Assembly: GCF_002257645.1 (NCBI RefSeq)
Contig: NZ_NQMO01000005.1
Location: 62,001 to 126,000, forward strand
Reading direction: 5' to 3'
DNA length: 64,000 nucleotides
Source of the DNA: Paenibacillus sp. XY044
Lineage (GTDB): Bacteria > Bacillota > Bacilli > Paenibacillales > Paenibacillaceae
Part shown: in pieces, positions 16,103 to 25,186 of the stretch
Layout of the letters: every line of letters begins with the position of its first letter
Numbering within the stretch: position 1 is the first letter of the stretch
Notes under the pieces: model-generated
The model's input: the letters and a program-made list of their open reading frames with translations, nothing else
Told to the model about the DNA's origin: nothing
Databases searched by the model: none
Translations under genes and position numbers: made by a program

Positions 16103-18817
16103 TCATGATTGGATGGTGATGGTCTTCGTGTTTTGTTCCCAATTTACTTGTAATCCTAATTGCTCTGAAACGAGCCGAAGTGGGACTAAAGTACGACCTT
16201 GAGTAATAAATGGAGCGACTTCCGCGCTTTTACGCTTGCCGTTTAGGATATATTCCTTTTTGCCAACCGTCAAGTCCATCAGCTTGCTGCCCCGCAGAAC
16301 GCTGATCCGCTGATTGGCCGAATCCCAAGTGGCTTGTCCGCCAAATGTATCCAGTACGTATTTCACCGGAATGTAAGTCGTTCCGTTCTTCATCACCGGT
16401 GCGGCGTCCATCGCTTTCTTCTGGCCGTTCGACATATAGGATTTCTGCCCGACCGCCATGATCACCTTGCCGGTTGGAAGTCCTGCATCGCTTGACAACG
16501 ACGGCATCGTGAATTTAATGTTATCAAAAGCGACCGTGCCTGTCTTCGCCCGCTCATCCTGGCCCTCTTCGACGTTGACGACATAGACGCGCTTCAGCTT
16601 GGCCGGGAAGGCGATGCCAAGACCGCTCAGGTCCACGTTGATCGTCTTCCAGCCCGTCCAGTCAATGGCTTTGGCCAGGTCGACGTACACCGTCTGACCG
16701 TTCGCGTCCGTCAGTTCGGCGCGCATCCAGTTCAGGCTGCTGTCACCCATCGCGTCGATCGACATTGACGTGGCTGCTGCGTTGATGCCTTTGCCCGAAG
16801 TGCCGTTCAGCTGTGCATAAGCATACATTTTGCCGCTGCCGGCGGTCATGTCATACTGCAGCTGGAGCACTTTGGAATTGGCGTGGTCGCCGGTTCCCTG
16901 CGTCACCTGTGCCGATCCGGTAACCTGGCTGCCACTGTTGGTCGTGAAATCGACCGGGTATGTGACATTTTCGAAGTTTTCCCACATGTCTTCGCCTGCC
17001 ACCGACAACACGACGACCGTGCTGAAGCCGTTATAACGGGCGATCGCGTAGCCGACTTTTGCATTCGCGTTCACCGATGTTACGGTCAGCTTGTCATCCT
17101 GCACGCTGCCTTTAAAGCCGACGAATTCCCACTTCAGGGATCCGGCCGGTACCGCGACGCTCTGCCCGTCCTTCGTCACCGCCGTGACCGGAACCGAGAC
17201 CGTGCTGCCCGCCTTGAGCGGAGCCGTTGCCGTTCCGACGTTCAGCGCGGACAGGTCGTCCCCGCCGATAACCTTCACCTGCATGCTGGCGCTGGCTTTA
17301 CCGCTGACCGCGGTGATCGTCGATGTTCCCGGCTTCACGCCCTTCACGGTTTGTCCGCTGACGACGCTGTTGCCGTTGCTCGACTTCCAAGTCGGCGTCA
17401 GGCTGGACACGTCGATCGGGTTGTAGTAGGTGTCATAGCCTTTCAGCTGGAACGACGCCTGCTGTCCGATCAGGATCGCGGAAGAGCCGCTGATCTTCAG
17501 TCCCATCAGGCTGCCCTGCGGCGCCTGGGTGTACACGCCGACGGCGTTAACGACGCTGCGCTGGGTTGTGCCGTATTCCGTGTCAAACGTCAGCTGCGTG
17601 CTTGTTTCGCCGAGCGGCCGGTCCACCATCGTCGTGGAGCCGCCTCCGTCCAGGTTCATGCCCTTCCAGACGCCGGCTTTGACCATAAAGGTCTGCAGCT
17701 CGGACAGCGACATACCGGAGCTGTTGTCATTCTTCTCGACAGCTACGATGTACGCGTAGCGCTGATCCTTCGAATACCCGAGCGCCGTACGTGCGCGGTA
17801 GCCTCCGATGCTGGATACGTCGCGCGAAAAGGCCGATGCCGCACCGTTGTTCACGAGAATCGTGTGCCCGCCGATCATCATTTGCAGGTTGGCCGGGTCA
17901 AGCGACTGTCCGGACGTTTTGGACAGCAGCTTGTAGTCGGTTTGGATCGTTTGGCCAACAGCCAAATGGTTGGTTACGAATTGCGCCGCCGTTCCGTGGG
18001 TCCGCAAGATGTACCCGTCTTCCGGCACCGCGAAATCGAAGCCGCCCGGCTCGGAAATTTGCGTGATCACGTTGTTTTGCACCAGAACCTCAACCGGCGT
18101 GGTGGAGCTGCTCTTCGGACGAACCGTTGACTTCCAGGCGCTGGTATAAATATACATGGCATTCGCATGGCTGTAATTCGAGGTACCACTCTCCGGCGTG
18201 TAGGACGCCTTGTTGACGCCGGCCAGCGGGAACGAAGAGCCGTCTTGAGCCGTCACCGCTCCGTCAAAGGAAAACTGATCGATCACCGGCGTGCCGTCCT
18301 TGGTTACCGCAAAGGAATACATGCCCTTCAGATCCGAAGGCGTCGATACCAGTTCCCCGCTGGTTACCTGACCCCCGATCGGTGCCCCGTCCCCGGCCGT
18401 ATTAAAATAGTCCCCGTTCACGCCCGCTACCGCACCGGTCTCTTTGACCATGCCGCCGGTACTCTGCTTGGTGGTCAGCTCACCGTCCTGACCATTCATG
18501 ACGTCGATCTTGACGTTCGGATTCTGCAAATCCACCTTGATGACGTCCGCCAGCGCCGTCGCCTGTTTGCCGGAGCGCGTCGTCGTAAATTTGTATTTGG
18601 TCAGAATCGCCCCCGACGTGACCGGGCTCTCGCTGAGCTTCGTTACGGTCGCCGCCGTGGCCGCGCTGGCCACCGAAGCGATGGAATGTCCGTTCAGCGG
18701 GATGCCGCTGCCGATAACAGGCGTAATAAACAGCAGGCCAGCCAGCGATACGACCATCCACTTCTTGCCTGCACCCTTCTTGTGCTCGTTCCCCATGCGA
18801 TCATTATGCCATTTCAT
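16103..18817 (-). CDS. Secreted phosphodiester glycosidase with Ig-like and stalk domains
   Basis: This 904-residue exported protein has an N-terminal signal/anchor (about residues 18-53). A NAGPA-type phosphodiester glycosidase domain follows at about 75-435, with N-G-D-Y-F-N at 134-139 and G-G-G-S-T-T at 391-396. Next come a bacterial Ig-like region (about 440-610), a carbohydrate-binding-like beta domain (about 620-780), and two copper-amine-oxidase-N/stalk repeats to the C-terminus (I-P-V-K-Y-V-L and V-P-L-R-L-V). NAGPA-family enzymes cleave sugar-phosphate diesters. A wall-polymer substrate is plausible but inferred from context. The ATG is at 18815-18817. An internal Met at residue 8 is an alternative start. 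Confidence 0.85.
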   Translation of the reverse strand: MKWHNDRMGNEHKKGAGKKWMVVSLAGLLFITPVIGSGIPLNGHSIASVASAATAATVTKLSESPVTSGAILTKYKFTTTRSGKQATALADVIKVDLQNPNVKIDVMNGQDGELTTKQSTGGMVKETGAVAGVNGDYFNTAGDGAPIGGQVTSGELVSTPSDLKGMYSFAVTKDGTPVIDQFSFDGAVTAQDGSSFPLAGVNKASYTPESGTSNYSHANAMYIYTSAWKSTVRPKSSSTTPVEVLVQNNVITQISEPGGFDFAVPEDGYILRTHGTAAQFVTNHLAVGQTIQTDYKLLSKTSGQSLDPANLQMMIGGHTILVNNGAASAFSRDVSSIGGYRARTALGYSKDQRYAYIVAVEKNDNSSGMSLSELQTFMVKAGVWKGMNLDGGGSTTMVDRPLGETSTQLTFDTEYGTTQRSVVNAVGVYTQAPQGSLMGLKISGSSAILIGQQASFQLKGYDTYYNPIDVSSLTPTWKSSNGNSVVSGQTVKGVKPGTSTITAVSGKASASMQVKVIGGDDLSALNVGTATAPLKAGSTVSVPVTAVTKDGQSVAVPAGSLKWEFVGFKGSVQDDKLTVTSVNANAKVGYAIARYNGFSTVVVLSVAGEDMWENFENVTYPVDFTTNSGSQVTGSAQVTQGTGDHANSKVLQLQYDMTAGSGKMYAYAQLNGTSGKGINAAATSMSIDAMGDSSLNWMRAELTDANGQTVYVDLAKAIDWTGWKTINVDLSGLGIAFPAKLKRVYVVNVEEGQDERAKTGTVAFDNIKFTMPSLSSDAGLPTGKVIMAVGQKSYMSNGQKKAMDAAPVMKNGTTYIPVKYVLDTFGGQATWDSANQRISVLRGSKLMDLTVGKKEYILNGKRKSAEVAPFITQGRTLVPLRLVSEQLGLQVNWEQNTKTITIQS

Positions 18818-19025
18818 GTACTGTTAACTCTCCCATCTTCTTCATACGCGATGCTATTCTATCGTTGCTTGTTCATAAACAGGACCAACCGACTATACAT
18901 GTTAAGCATGAGCTCACAGACTCTATTATCTAGGTCCAGTATGAACTCCCTATTAAATAGACTGAAATTATCCAAAAAAGTTACGGAAAATTAATCTTTT
19001 TAGCAAAATCCACCTGAAAATCCCA

Positions 19026-19051
19026 CAAAAAAGCCCTACCGAAGTAGGGCT
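19026..19051 (-). terminator. Intrinsic terminator after the large SLH gene
   Basis: Perfect 8-bp G+C-rich arms (19051-19044 and 19039-19032) enclose a tetraloop, and six T follow on the minus strand. The rest of the 18818-19111 gap is A+T-rich and shows no gene. Confidence 0.93.
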
Positions 19052-19111
19052 GACGTACCGAAATGGAAACTCTATGATTTTGTGAGAGATTTAACCTGCT
19101 CAAGGCTCTGG

Positions 19112-22100
19112 TTACATGTACCCGATTTTCTCCAGCAGACGCTGCAGCATGACGGCCGCCTGAGCACGGGTTGCATTTCCCCGGGGCTGGAACGTGTTCA
19201 CTGTGACACCCTGGATAATGCCTTCTTTCAGCACGCGGGCCGCGGAATCCGGATACTGGATTTGCTTGCTGTCCTTAAAAACTTTCAGGTACGTGGACGC
19301 CGGATAGCTCAGCGTCGAGTTGTATCCCGCATAGTTCATGGCACGGACCATCATGATTCCCATCTGCTCGCGCGTGATCGAGCTGTTTGGTTTGAACGAT
19401 CCATCCGTATTACCGGTGACGATACCGGCCTTGGCCGCCGCCCCGATATACGCGCTGGAGCCGATGTTGACCACGTCATAGAAGCGGTCCGCGCTCTGCG
19501 CATCCCCTTCCAGTCCGAGGGCCCGGGCCACATGCTCGGCGAACTCGGCGCGCGTAATGCTCTGATCCGGGGCAAACAGCGTATTTGTACGGCCCTCGAT
19601 GACCTGCTTGGCAGACAGCGTGCTGATCGCGTCTTTCGCCCAGTGGTTGCCGAGATCGCTGTAATACTTGTAGAACGTCGCTCCGAAAACGGTGAAGTTC
19701 CCCTTCACCTTGGCATGGAATACCCGGCGGCTGCCTGCCGTGTCAATCACACCGGGAACGTAGGTCAGCTTGTTCGCTCCGCTGTCGAAGCGGACCAGGC
19801 TGGACCGGCTGTCCTGCAGCGCGCTGCTCGTCCGGACGAGATATTCCCCGCTAAGCTTCAGCTCTAGCGGATTGTTCGGCGAGCTGTTATTCACGGCGGA
19901 TACATAGAAGTCTACGGGCTCGGTCATCTTTTGACTGGAGCTGGTGTTCAGCTTCTTGCTCAAATCCGCGGCGGCCTCTGTCGACAGCTTCTCTACCGTG
20001 ATGTTAAGCGTGATAGAAGAGCTGCTAGTATTCAGGCTGCTGGCAATGTCCGGCAGATTCATTTTGCTAAAAGGTACCATATATATGGCGTCCCCGGCTT
20101 TCACCGCCAGCACCGCGCTGCGGTCGATGTTATAGACTTGCTGCAGCGCGTCCAAGGGGAACGTAACCGAGGCTGAGCTCAACCCGACTGCCGCATCCAC
20201 AACGAGCGTGTGCAGCTTTTCACTAGAACCAAGCATATATTGGTAAGCCTGCTTCAGCTTCTCGCCATCGACCCGGTACTGCTTAATATATTGATTGTTG
20301 CGGGTCTTGACATCCGACACGGCCGTCGCCTGATTACCGAGCGCAAACATGGCCTGTCCAAATTCTCCTGTCTCCATGAGCGTAAGGTAAGACGGACGAT
20401 TTGGATCGGTCGATCCGCTGCCTGTCGTCGTGCCCGTGTTGCTGACCGGGATTTTGTTAAAATACTTCAGATAGGTGCCTGCGCTGTCCCTGAGCGGCGT
20501 TGCCCCTGGAATATAGGACAGCTCCACCTTTTGGCCGCTGCTGACCGGATTGCTGAGCTTGATCGTCAGCGTGCTGCCATTCACCGAAGCGCTGGTTAGA
20601 GAGCCTGTCGTACCATCCACCAATACTTGGAATTGGTTTACCGTCACAGAGGACTGGGACACCAGCGTTTTATTGAACACGACCTGGATTGTATCTCCTT
20701 GCACCACTGCCGATTGGATGTCCCCCATATCGAGCAGCGTTGTAACGGTGACCGGCTCCAAATTCAGGTAACCGGCCGAGTTCCCGTTCAGGTCTGTCAG
20801 GCGCGCGTTACCGGGTACGTACGAGATCGTCACCTTGTTATCTTTGCTGAGTGCAGTGGTCAGGGTCAAGGTCACCTGATTGCCCTTGATTTCCACCGCG
20901 GACACGTAGTTCGGCACATTGTTGACCAGTGCGGAAAACTGGCTTTTCATCGGCACATTGGTCGTGCTGAGCAGCTCGTTATACGTCAGGACCAGCTTCG
21001 TGCCGCCGCCTTCCGCCTTGTCGAAGACCGGAGGCTTCGTGTCCCAATAGTTGCGGACGATATAGTCCGTGAATTCGGCCATATTTTGCCCGCGGGAATC
21101 CTGAATCGGGTAAGCTCCCGATTTGTAGCTGACCCTTACGACCTGCCCGTCGCCGACGGACGTGTTCAGGGACAGCGTCAAGGACTGGCCGCTCTGACTC
21201 ACGCTTTTGACGCCCATGCTCGTTCCGTCCGCCGTTACGGTGAACTGTTCGTAGGCATTGGCAGATGGACTTTTCAGCGACTGGCTAAAATACAGCACCA
21301 CCGTGCTTCCCGAAATCGTGCCGCTGGTCGGCTTCGGCAGCGCGGAGTCCACGCCATTCACGACCTCACGGGCCCCAAAAGCCGCCGCCGCATTCCCCGC
21401 CATATCGCGGATCGGGCTGGAACCGCCGCTGTAGCTGATTTTCACGTTTTGTCCTACGGCGACGCCGGTCTCCAGAATGACATATACGCTTTCCCCGGAG
21501 GTATACACATAACTGATCCGCCGTGCTTCATCATTCACCGTCACGTTAAAATTGGCCGTCGATGGCCAGGAGTCCGAATACAAAGCTTCATTATATACGA
21601 GCCGGATGGTCGTGTTGCTGTACATCTCACTGCTCTGCAGCACTGGAGCTTGCTTGTCCGACGTGTTCGTCTGGAACGTCCAGCCCGTACTGCTTGTAAT
21701 CCCGGCATAGTTCATACTAGGGTTCAGTTTGTCGTAAAAAGCCCCCGGCTCTACGGTCACGTAATAGGACGCGTCCTTGTCGAGCGTGTAACCGGACTGC
21801 AGCTGGATTTTGACCTGGGTCCCGCTTGCCGTGGCTGTTACCGGAACACTGGCACCATTGGAGGATTTGCGGAGCAGTACATTCCCTGAACCGCGAACCA
21901 CTTCCCGGTTAAAATTCATAACCAGCGTCGCATCCACCGCCACGCTGGTGCTTCCATTGGTTGGAGACAAGCTGGTCACGGATAGCGGAGTCGTACTGCC
22001 TGGCGCCGCAGCCGTCGTGAAGGTCCAGCCTGTGGTTGAAGTAATCCCCACCACGTTGCTGCCTCCCCGGTCCTGAAAAGCCCCTGTAGGCACGATCACA

Positions 22101-23170
22101 TAATATGACGTCCCGAACGCCAAAACGCTTCCCGGATCGATCGTCACGACCGTCGACCCGCCGCCTGTCACCTGGGTGGATTGGACGTTAATCGAAGTCG
22201 CCTTGGTGCCGTTCGATTTATACAAATCAATCGTACCCTGCCCCGGATATACCGGGTTGTTGAAGGTCAGTTGAAGCTTACTGTTCGTGGCAATCCCGGT
22301 CGCGGCGCTTTGCGGCGATTTCGCCGTAATCGCGGTATCTCCCTGGGTCGTAAAATACCACTGCCCGCCCGTCGTCAACCCGCCGAACGCTTGCCCATCC
22401 AGCGAGGTGATGGCGCCAGCAGGGATATACACATAATACGTGGTGTTTTTGTCCAAAGAACGGGATAACGTGAAGCTTACCTTCTTCCCATCCACTTGTA
22501 CCCGCGAATTCGTCTGCCCTTGCGTCAGCGTAATGGTATCCACCACTTGGTTGTCAGATGCCCGTTTGATCTGCACGCTGCCGCTTCCCGTTTGGATTTC
22601 TTCATTAAAAGACAGCTGCAGTGCGTTGAAAGTACTGGCTCCGATTGAACCCACTTGTGGCGTGTAGTCCACGACAGCCAGCTTGCTTAGCGTGGTGAAC
22701 GTAGACGTCGATTCGTCCAACGGCTGATCCGTAGCGTCCAAGAGGACTCCTGCCTCGACTTTCACCTGGTATGTCGTCTGATAGGACAGCCATTTACCTG
22801 AAGGCAGCTGGAAGGTGAATTTATTTGGCTCTGGATTTGATGAATTCATCGTCTTCAAATCGATCAGGCTGAGCTTGATTTGGTTGGCTTCCTCCGGATG
22901 GGCCGAATCGATGATCCGGACGACCGGGTCTTTCGTTGAATCGTCGGATGAATCTGCAATATGTACGGGTTGATCAAAGGTCAGCTGAAAATCCGGTCGT
23001 CTCCCGATCTCCACAGCTTTATTCGCTGGCAGCGTGGAGACAACTTGTGTGCTCGCTTGACCCTGCACCGCCGAGGCTGCTGCCGAAACCGTACCTCCTC
23101 CCACTCCCCCTGTAATTCCTATGTCCAATGCCATGGCGAGTGCTAGAATGCATGCCGATATTTTTTTCAT
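19112..23170 (-). CDS. Large SLH-domain surface protein with Ig-like repeats
   Basis: This 1352-residue secreted protein has a signal peptide (residues 1-32, ending A-S-A). A long run of Ig-like/SwmB-type beta repeats follows (about 40-930), with recurring Y-x-V-x-V/I-x-x-G-A and L-x-F-N/S-x-x-V patterns. A further beta-rich region precedes three C-terminal SLH motifs (about 1165-1350), with T-R-A-E, T-R-E-Q and T-R-A-Q cores. SLH domains bind pyruvylated cell-wall polymer, so it should be non-covalently anchored to the wall. The ATG at 23168-23170 has only a distant GGTAGG, about 13 nt upstream. It could be an adhesin or scaffold, and no enzymatic domain is visible. Confidence 0.9.
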   Translation of the reverse strand: MKKISACILALAMALDIGITGGVGGGTVSAAASAVQGQASTQVVSTLPANKAVEIGRRPDFQLTFDQPVHIADSSDDSTKDPVVRIIDSAHPEEANQIKLSLIDLKTMNSSNPEPNKFTFQLPSGKWLSYQTTYQVKVEAGVLLDATDQPLDESTSTFTTLSKLAVVDYTPQVGSIGASTFNALQLSFNEEIQTGSGSVQIKRASDNQVVDTITLTQGQTNSRVQVDGKKVSFTLSRSLDKNTTYYVYIPAGAITSLDGQAFGGLTTGGQWYFTTQGDTAITAKSPQSAATGIATNSKLQLTFNNPVYPGQGTIDLYKSNGTKATSINVQSTQVTGGGSTVVTIDPGSVLAFGTSYYVIVPTGAFQDRGGSNVVGITSTTGWTFTTAAAPGSTTPLSVTSLSPTNGSTSVAVDATLVMNFNREVVRGSGNVLLRKSSNGASVPVTATASGTQVKIQLQSGYTLDKDASYYVTVEPGAFYDKLNPSMNYAGITSSTGWTFQTNTSDKQAPVLQSSEMYSNTTIRLVYNEALYSDSWPSTANFNVTVNDEARRISYVYTSGESVYVILETGVAVGQNVKISYSGGSSPIRDMAGNAAAAFGAREVVNGVDSALPKPTSGTISGSTVVLYFSQSLKSPSANAYEQFTVTADGTSMGVKSVSQSGQSLTLSLNTSVGDGQVVRVSYKSGAYPIQDSRGQNMAEFTDYIVRNYWDTKPPVFDKAEGGGTKLVLTYNELLSTTNVPMKSQFSALVNNVPNYVSAVEIKGNQVTLTLTTALSKDNKVTISYVPGNARLTDLNGNSAGYLNLEPVTVTTLLDMGDIQSAVVQGDTIQVVFNKTLVSQSSVTVNQFQVLVDGTTGSLTSASVNGSTLTIKLSNPVSSGQKVELSYIPGATPLRDSAGTYLKYFNKIPVSNTGTTTGSGSTDPNRPSYLTLMETGEFGQAMFALGNQATAVSDVKTRNNQYIKQYRVDGEKLKQAYQYMLGSSEKLHTLVVDAAVGLSSASVTFPLDALQQVYNIDRSAVLAVKAGDAIYMVPFSKMNLPDIASSLNTSSSSITLNITVEKLSTEAAADLSKKLNTSSSQKMTEPVDFYVSAVNNSSPNNPLELKLSGEYLVRTSSALQDSRSSLVRFDSGANKLTYVPGVIDTAGSRRVFHAKVKGNFTVFGATFYKYYSDLGNHWAKDAISTLSAKQVIEGRTNTLFAPDQSITRAEFAEHVARALGLEGDAQSADRFYDVVNIGSSAYIGAAAKAGIVTGNTDGSFKPNSSITREQMGIMMVRAMNYAGYNSTLSYPASTYLKVFKDSKQIQYPDSAARVLKEGIIQGVTVNTFQPRGNATRAQAAVMLQRLLEKIGYM

Positions 23171-23320
23171 AGAATGGCTTAAACCTACCTTTCCTCGTAT
23201 TCCGCCCCTGCAAAAAATACATTCGTCGCTCTTTTCACAGGCACACGCTTATACTTCTATGTCGGTTAATTTTGGTAGGAAGTTTAGTCCATAGCTAGAA
23301 GCTCCGAGTGATCGGCATGC

Positions 23321-23358
23321 AAAAAACCTCAGCCCGGCTGTTAGGCCAAACTGAGGTT
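23321..23358 (-). terminator. Intrinsic terminator after metK
   Basis: 8-bp arms (23358-23351 and 23332-23325) surround an inner inverted repeat, with a run of six T on the minus strand. Confidence 0.9.
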
Positions 23359-23391
23359 TTAAAATTTCTTCTATTATAGTAACTATTACGA

Positions 23392-24594
23392 TTACAGACC
23401 GGCTTGAGCACGAAGCTCTTCCGCTTTGTCCACGCGCTCCCAAGGCAGATCCACATCGGTACGGCCAAAATGACCGTATGCCGCGGTTTGCTTGTAGATC
23501 GGACGGCGCAGATCCAGCATGCGGATGATGCCGGTTGGGCGCAGATCAAAGTTAGCGCGAATCAGCTCAACGAGCTTCTCGTCGCTTACTTTACCCGTTC
23601 CATACGTATCGACGTTGATCGATACCGGAGTCGCTACACCAATGGCGTAAGCCAATTGGATTTCGCATTTGTCAGCAAGTCCTGCAGCGACCAGGTTCTT
23701 CGCCACGTAACGCGCTGCGTATGCTGCGGAACGGTCCACTTTCGTCGGATCCTTACCGGAGAAGGCACCGCCGCCATGACGGGCATATCCACCGTATGTA
23801 TCGACGATAATTTTACGTCCTGTTAAACCAGCGTCGCCTTGAGGTCCGCCAATGACAAAACGCCCCGTAGGATTGATATAATACTTGGTCTCGGCGTCAA
23901 GCAGTTCAGCAGGAACAACCGGCAGTATGACCTGCTCTTTCACGTCCTTCTGGATTTGCTCCAACGTCGCATCTTCCGAGTGCTGTGTCGAAACAACGAT
24001 CGTATCTACACGAACAGGCTTGTCATCCACATACTCGATCGTCACTTGCGTTTTACCGTCCGGACGCAGGTAGTCCAGAGTTCCGTTCTTGCGCACCTCA
24101 GACAGGCGGCGGGCAATCCGGTGGGACAGCGCGATCGGAAGCGGCATCAGTTCAGGTGTTTCGTTAGTCGCAAAACCAAACATCAGACCTTGGTCGCCAG
24201 CACCGATGTTTTCGGTTTCCTTGTCCACTTGGGCAGGGTCGCGGCTCTCCAGAGCGGCGTTAACGCCTTGGGCGATATCAGCCGACTGCTCGTTCAGCGA
24301 TGTCAACACGGCCATCGTGTTGGAGTCAAAGCCATACTTCGCACGGGTGTACCCGATTTCTTTTACCGTATTTCGAACAATAGCTGGAATATCAACATAT
24401 TCGGATTTCGTGCTGATTTCACCGATGACGAGCACCAGACCGGTCGCAACCGAGACTTCGCACGCCACGCGGGCATTCGGGTCATTTTCCAGAAAAGCGT
24501 CAAGCACCGCATCGGAGATCTGGTCGCAAATCTTGTCCGGATGTCCTTCCGTAACGGACTCGGATGTGAACAGATGACGTCCTTTTACAGACAT
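23392..24594 (-). CDS. metK: S-adenosylmethionine synthetase
   Basis: MetK makes S-adenosylmethionine from methionine and ATP in the cytoplasm. The 400-residue length is standard. Signatures seen: T-S-E-S-V-T-E-G-H-P-D-K near the start, G-A-G-D-Q-G-L-M-F-G in the middle, and G-G-G-A-F-S-G-K-D in the C-terminal half. The ATG at 24592-24594 has AGGAGGT 7 nt upstream. It is a single-gene unit with its own sigma-A promoter and terminators on both sides. The leader is too short for the S-box that often controls metK in this phylum. Confidence 0.97.
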   Translation of the reverse strand: MSVKGRHLFTSESVTEGHPDKICDQISDAVLDAFLENDPNARVACEVSVATGLVLVIGEISTKSEYVDIPAIVRNTVKEIGYTRAKYGFDSNTMAVLTSLNEQSADIAQGVNAALESRDPAQVDKETENIGAGDQGLMFGFATNETPELMPLPIALSHRIARRLSEVRKNGTLDYLRPDGKTQVTIEYVDDKPVRVDTIVVSTQHSEDATLEQIQKDVKEQVILPVVPAELLDAETKYYINPTGRFVIGGPQGDAGLTGRKIIVDTYGGYARHGGGAFSGKDPTKVDRSAAYAARYVAKNLVAAGLADKCEIQLAYAIGVATPVSINVDTYGTGKVSDEKLVELIRANFDLRPTGIIRMLDLRRPIYKQTAAYGHFGRTDVDLPWERVDKAEELRAQAGL

Positions 24595-24634
24595 TGTATC
24601 AACCTCCTATAAGGGTATTATAACAACGGCAGAT

Positions 24635-24678
24635 AGGTTCTAAACAAAAAATGAACCTTTTCCGCAAAGGAAAAGGTT
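24635..24678 (-). promoter_or_regulatory. metK leader terminator with competing hairpin
   Basis: A 10-bp perfect stem (24678-24669 with 24663-24654, loop 5 nt) is followed by TTTTTT on the minus strand (24651-24646), a textbook intrinsic terminator. Its 3' arm also pairs with a downstream hexamer: 24658-24653 with 24640-24635, loop 12 nt. The two hairpins therefore exclude each other. The terminator lies about 15-50 nt after the predicted metK start point, so it may act as an attenuator. It could simply end transcripts from the SASP gene. Confidence 0.6.
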
Positions 24679-24699
24679 GTTGTACAATCCTCGTATGTC

Positions 24700-24728
24700 A
24701 TATTAACGTATTTGTCAAACCATGTCAA
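24700..24728 (-). promoter_or_regulatory. Sigma-A promoter of metK
   Basis: Minus-strand TTGACA (24728-24723), a 17-bp spacer and TAATAT (24705-24700). The -35 is perfect and the -10 differs at two positions. The predicted leader to the metK ATG is about 100 nt. Confidence 0.85.
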
Positions 24729-24798
24729 TGAATGCAGGTTGAACATGGGCTTTGGAAAAAGCATGAGTGCTCCTCTGTCCCGCCTTGAAAAAAGCTTG

Positions 24799-25071
24799 TT
24801 ACAGCAGGTTTTGCTGCGCTTGACGAACGAGCCGTTTCGTCATTTCGCCGCCCACCGAACCGTTCTCCCGGGATGTCAGATGTGCACCGTTCACACGGCC
24901 AAATCCAGGGCCCCCAGCTTCACCCAGGTCGGATGCAAACTCGGTGTCCGCACCGCTAAATCCTGCAGCTTCATACGCCGCACCCAGTCCAAACTCGGCA
25001 GCGATTTCGAACTTCATTTGATTCAGCATATTACGGCTTTCCGGTACCACTTTACGATTGTTTCTTGCCAT
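24799..25071 (-). CDS. Alpha/beta-type small acid-soluble spore protein, extended form
   Basis: Alpha/beta SASPs coat spore DNA and protect it from UV damage. Hallmarks are L-N-Q-M-K-F-E-I-A-A-E-F-G near residues 16-28 and the C-terminal S-R-E-N-G-S-V-G-G-E-M-T-K-R-L-V. The germination-protease site region E-I-A is present. At 90 residues it is longer than the usual 60-72. A Gly/Ala/Asp-rich insert of roughly 20 residues separates the two conserved blocks (about residues 30-62). The ATG at 25069-25071 is used. AGGAGG lies upstream. I could not find a convincing sigma-G promoter in the 115-bp gap. Confidence 0.9.
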   Translation of the reverse strand: MARNNRKVVPESRNMLNQMKFEIAAEFGLGAAYEAAGFSGADTEFASDLGEAGGPGFGRVNGAHLTSRENGSVGGEMTKRLVRQAQQNLL

Positions 25072-25186
25072 GATGGATACACCTCCTGCAAATATGGTCT
25101 TGCAAGAGTAGTATTTGTCATCCGGCCGTCTCTAGACGTATAAATCATTGTTACTTCTGGTAAAAATAAGCTTATGTAGCTCGATT

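Noticed and set aside
16883..18130. 415-codon plus-strand frame opposite the phosphodiester glycosidase
   Set aside because: It is a shadow frame with high Arg, His and Asp content and no domain. The opposite strand encodes a clear secreted enzyme.
24595..24798. Possible S-box (SAM-I) riboswitch upstream of metK
   Set aside because: The promoter-to-ATG distance is only about 100 nt and none of the conserved S-box blocks is seen.
25072..25186. Sigma-G promoter for the SASP gene
   Set aside because: I tested several -10-like CATnnTA patterns, and none has a -35 match at the right spacing.
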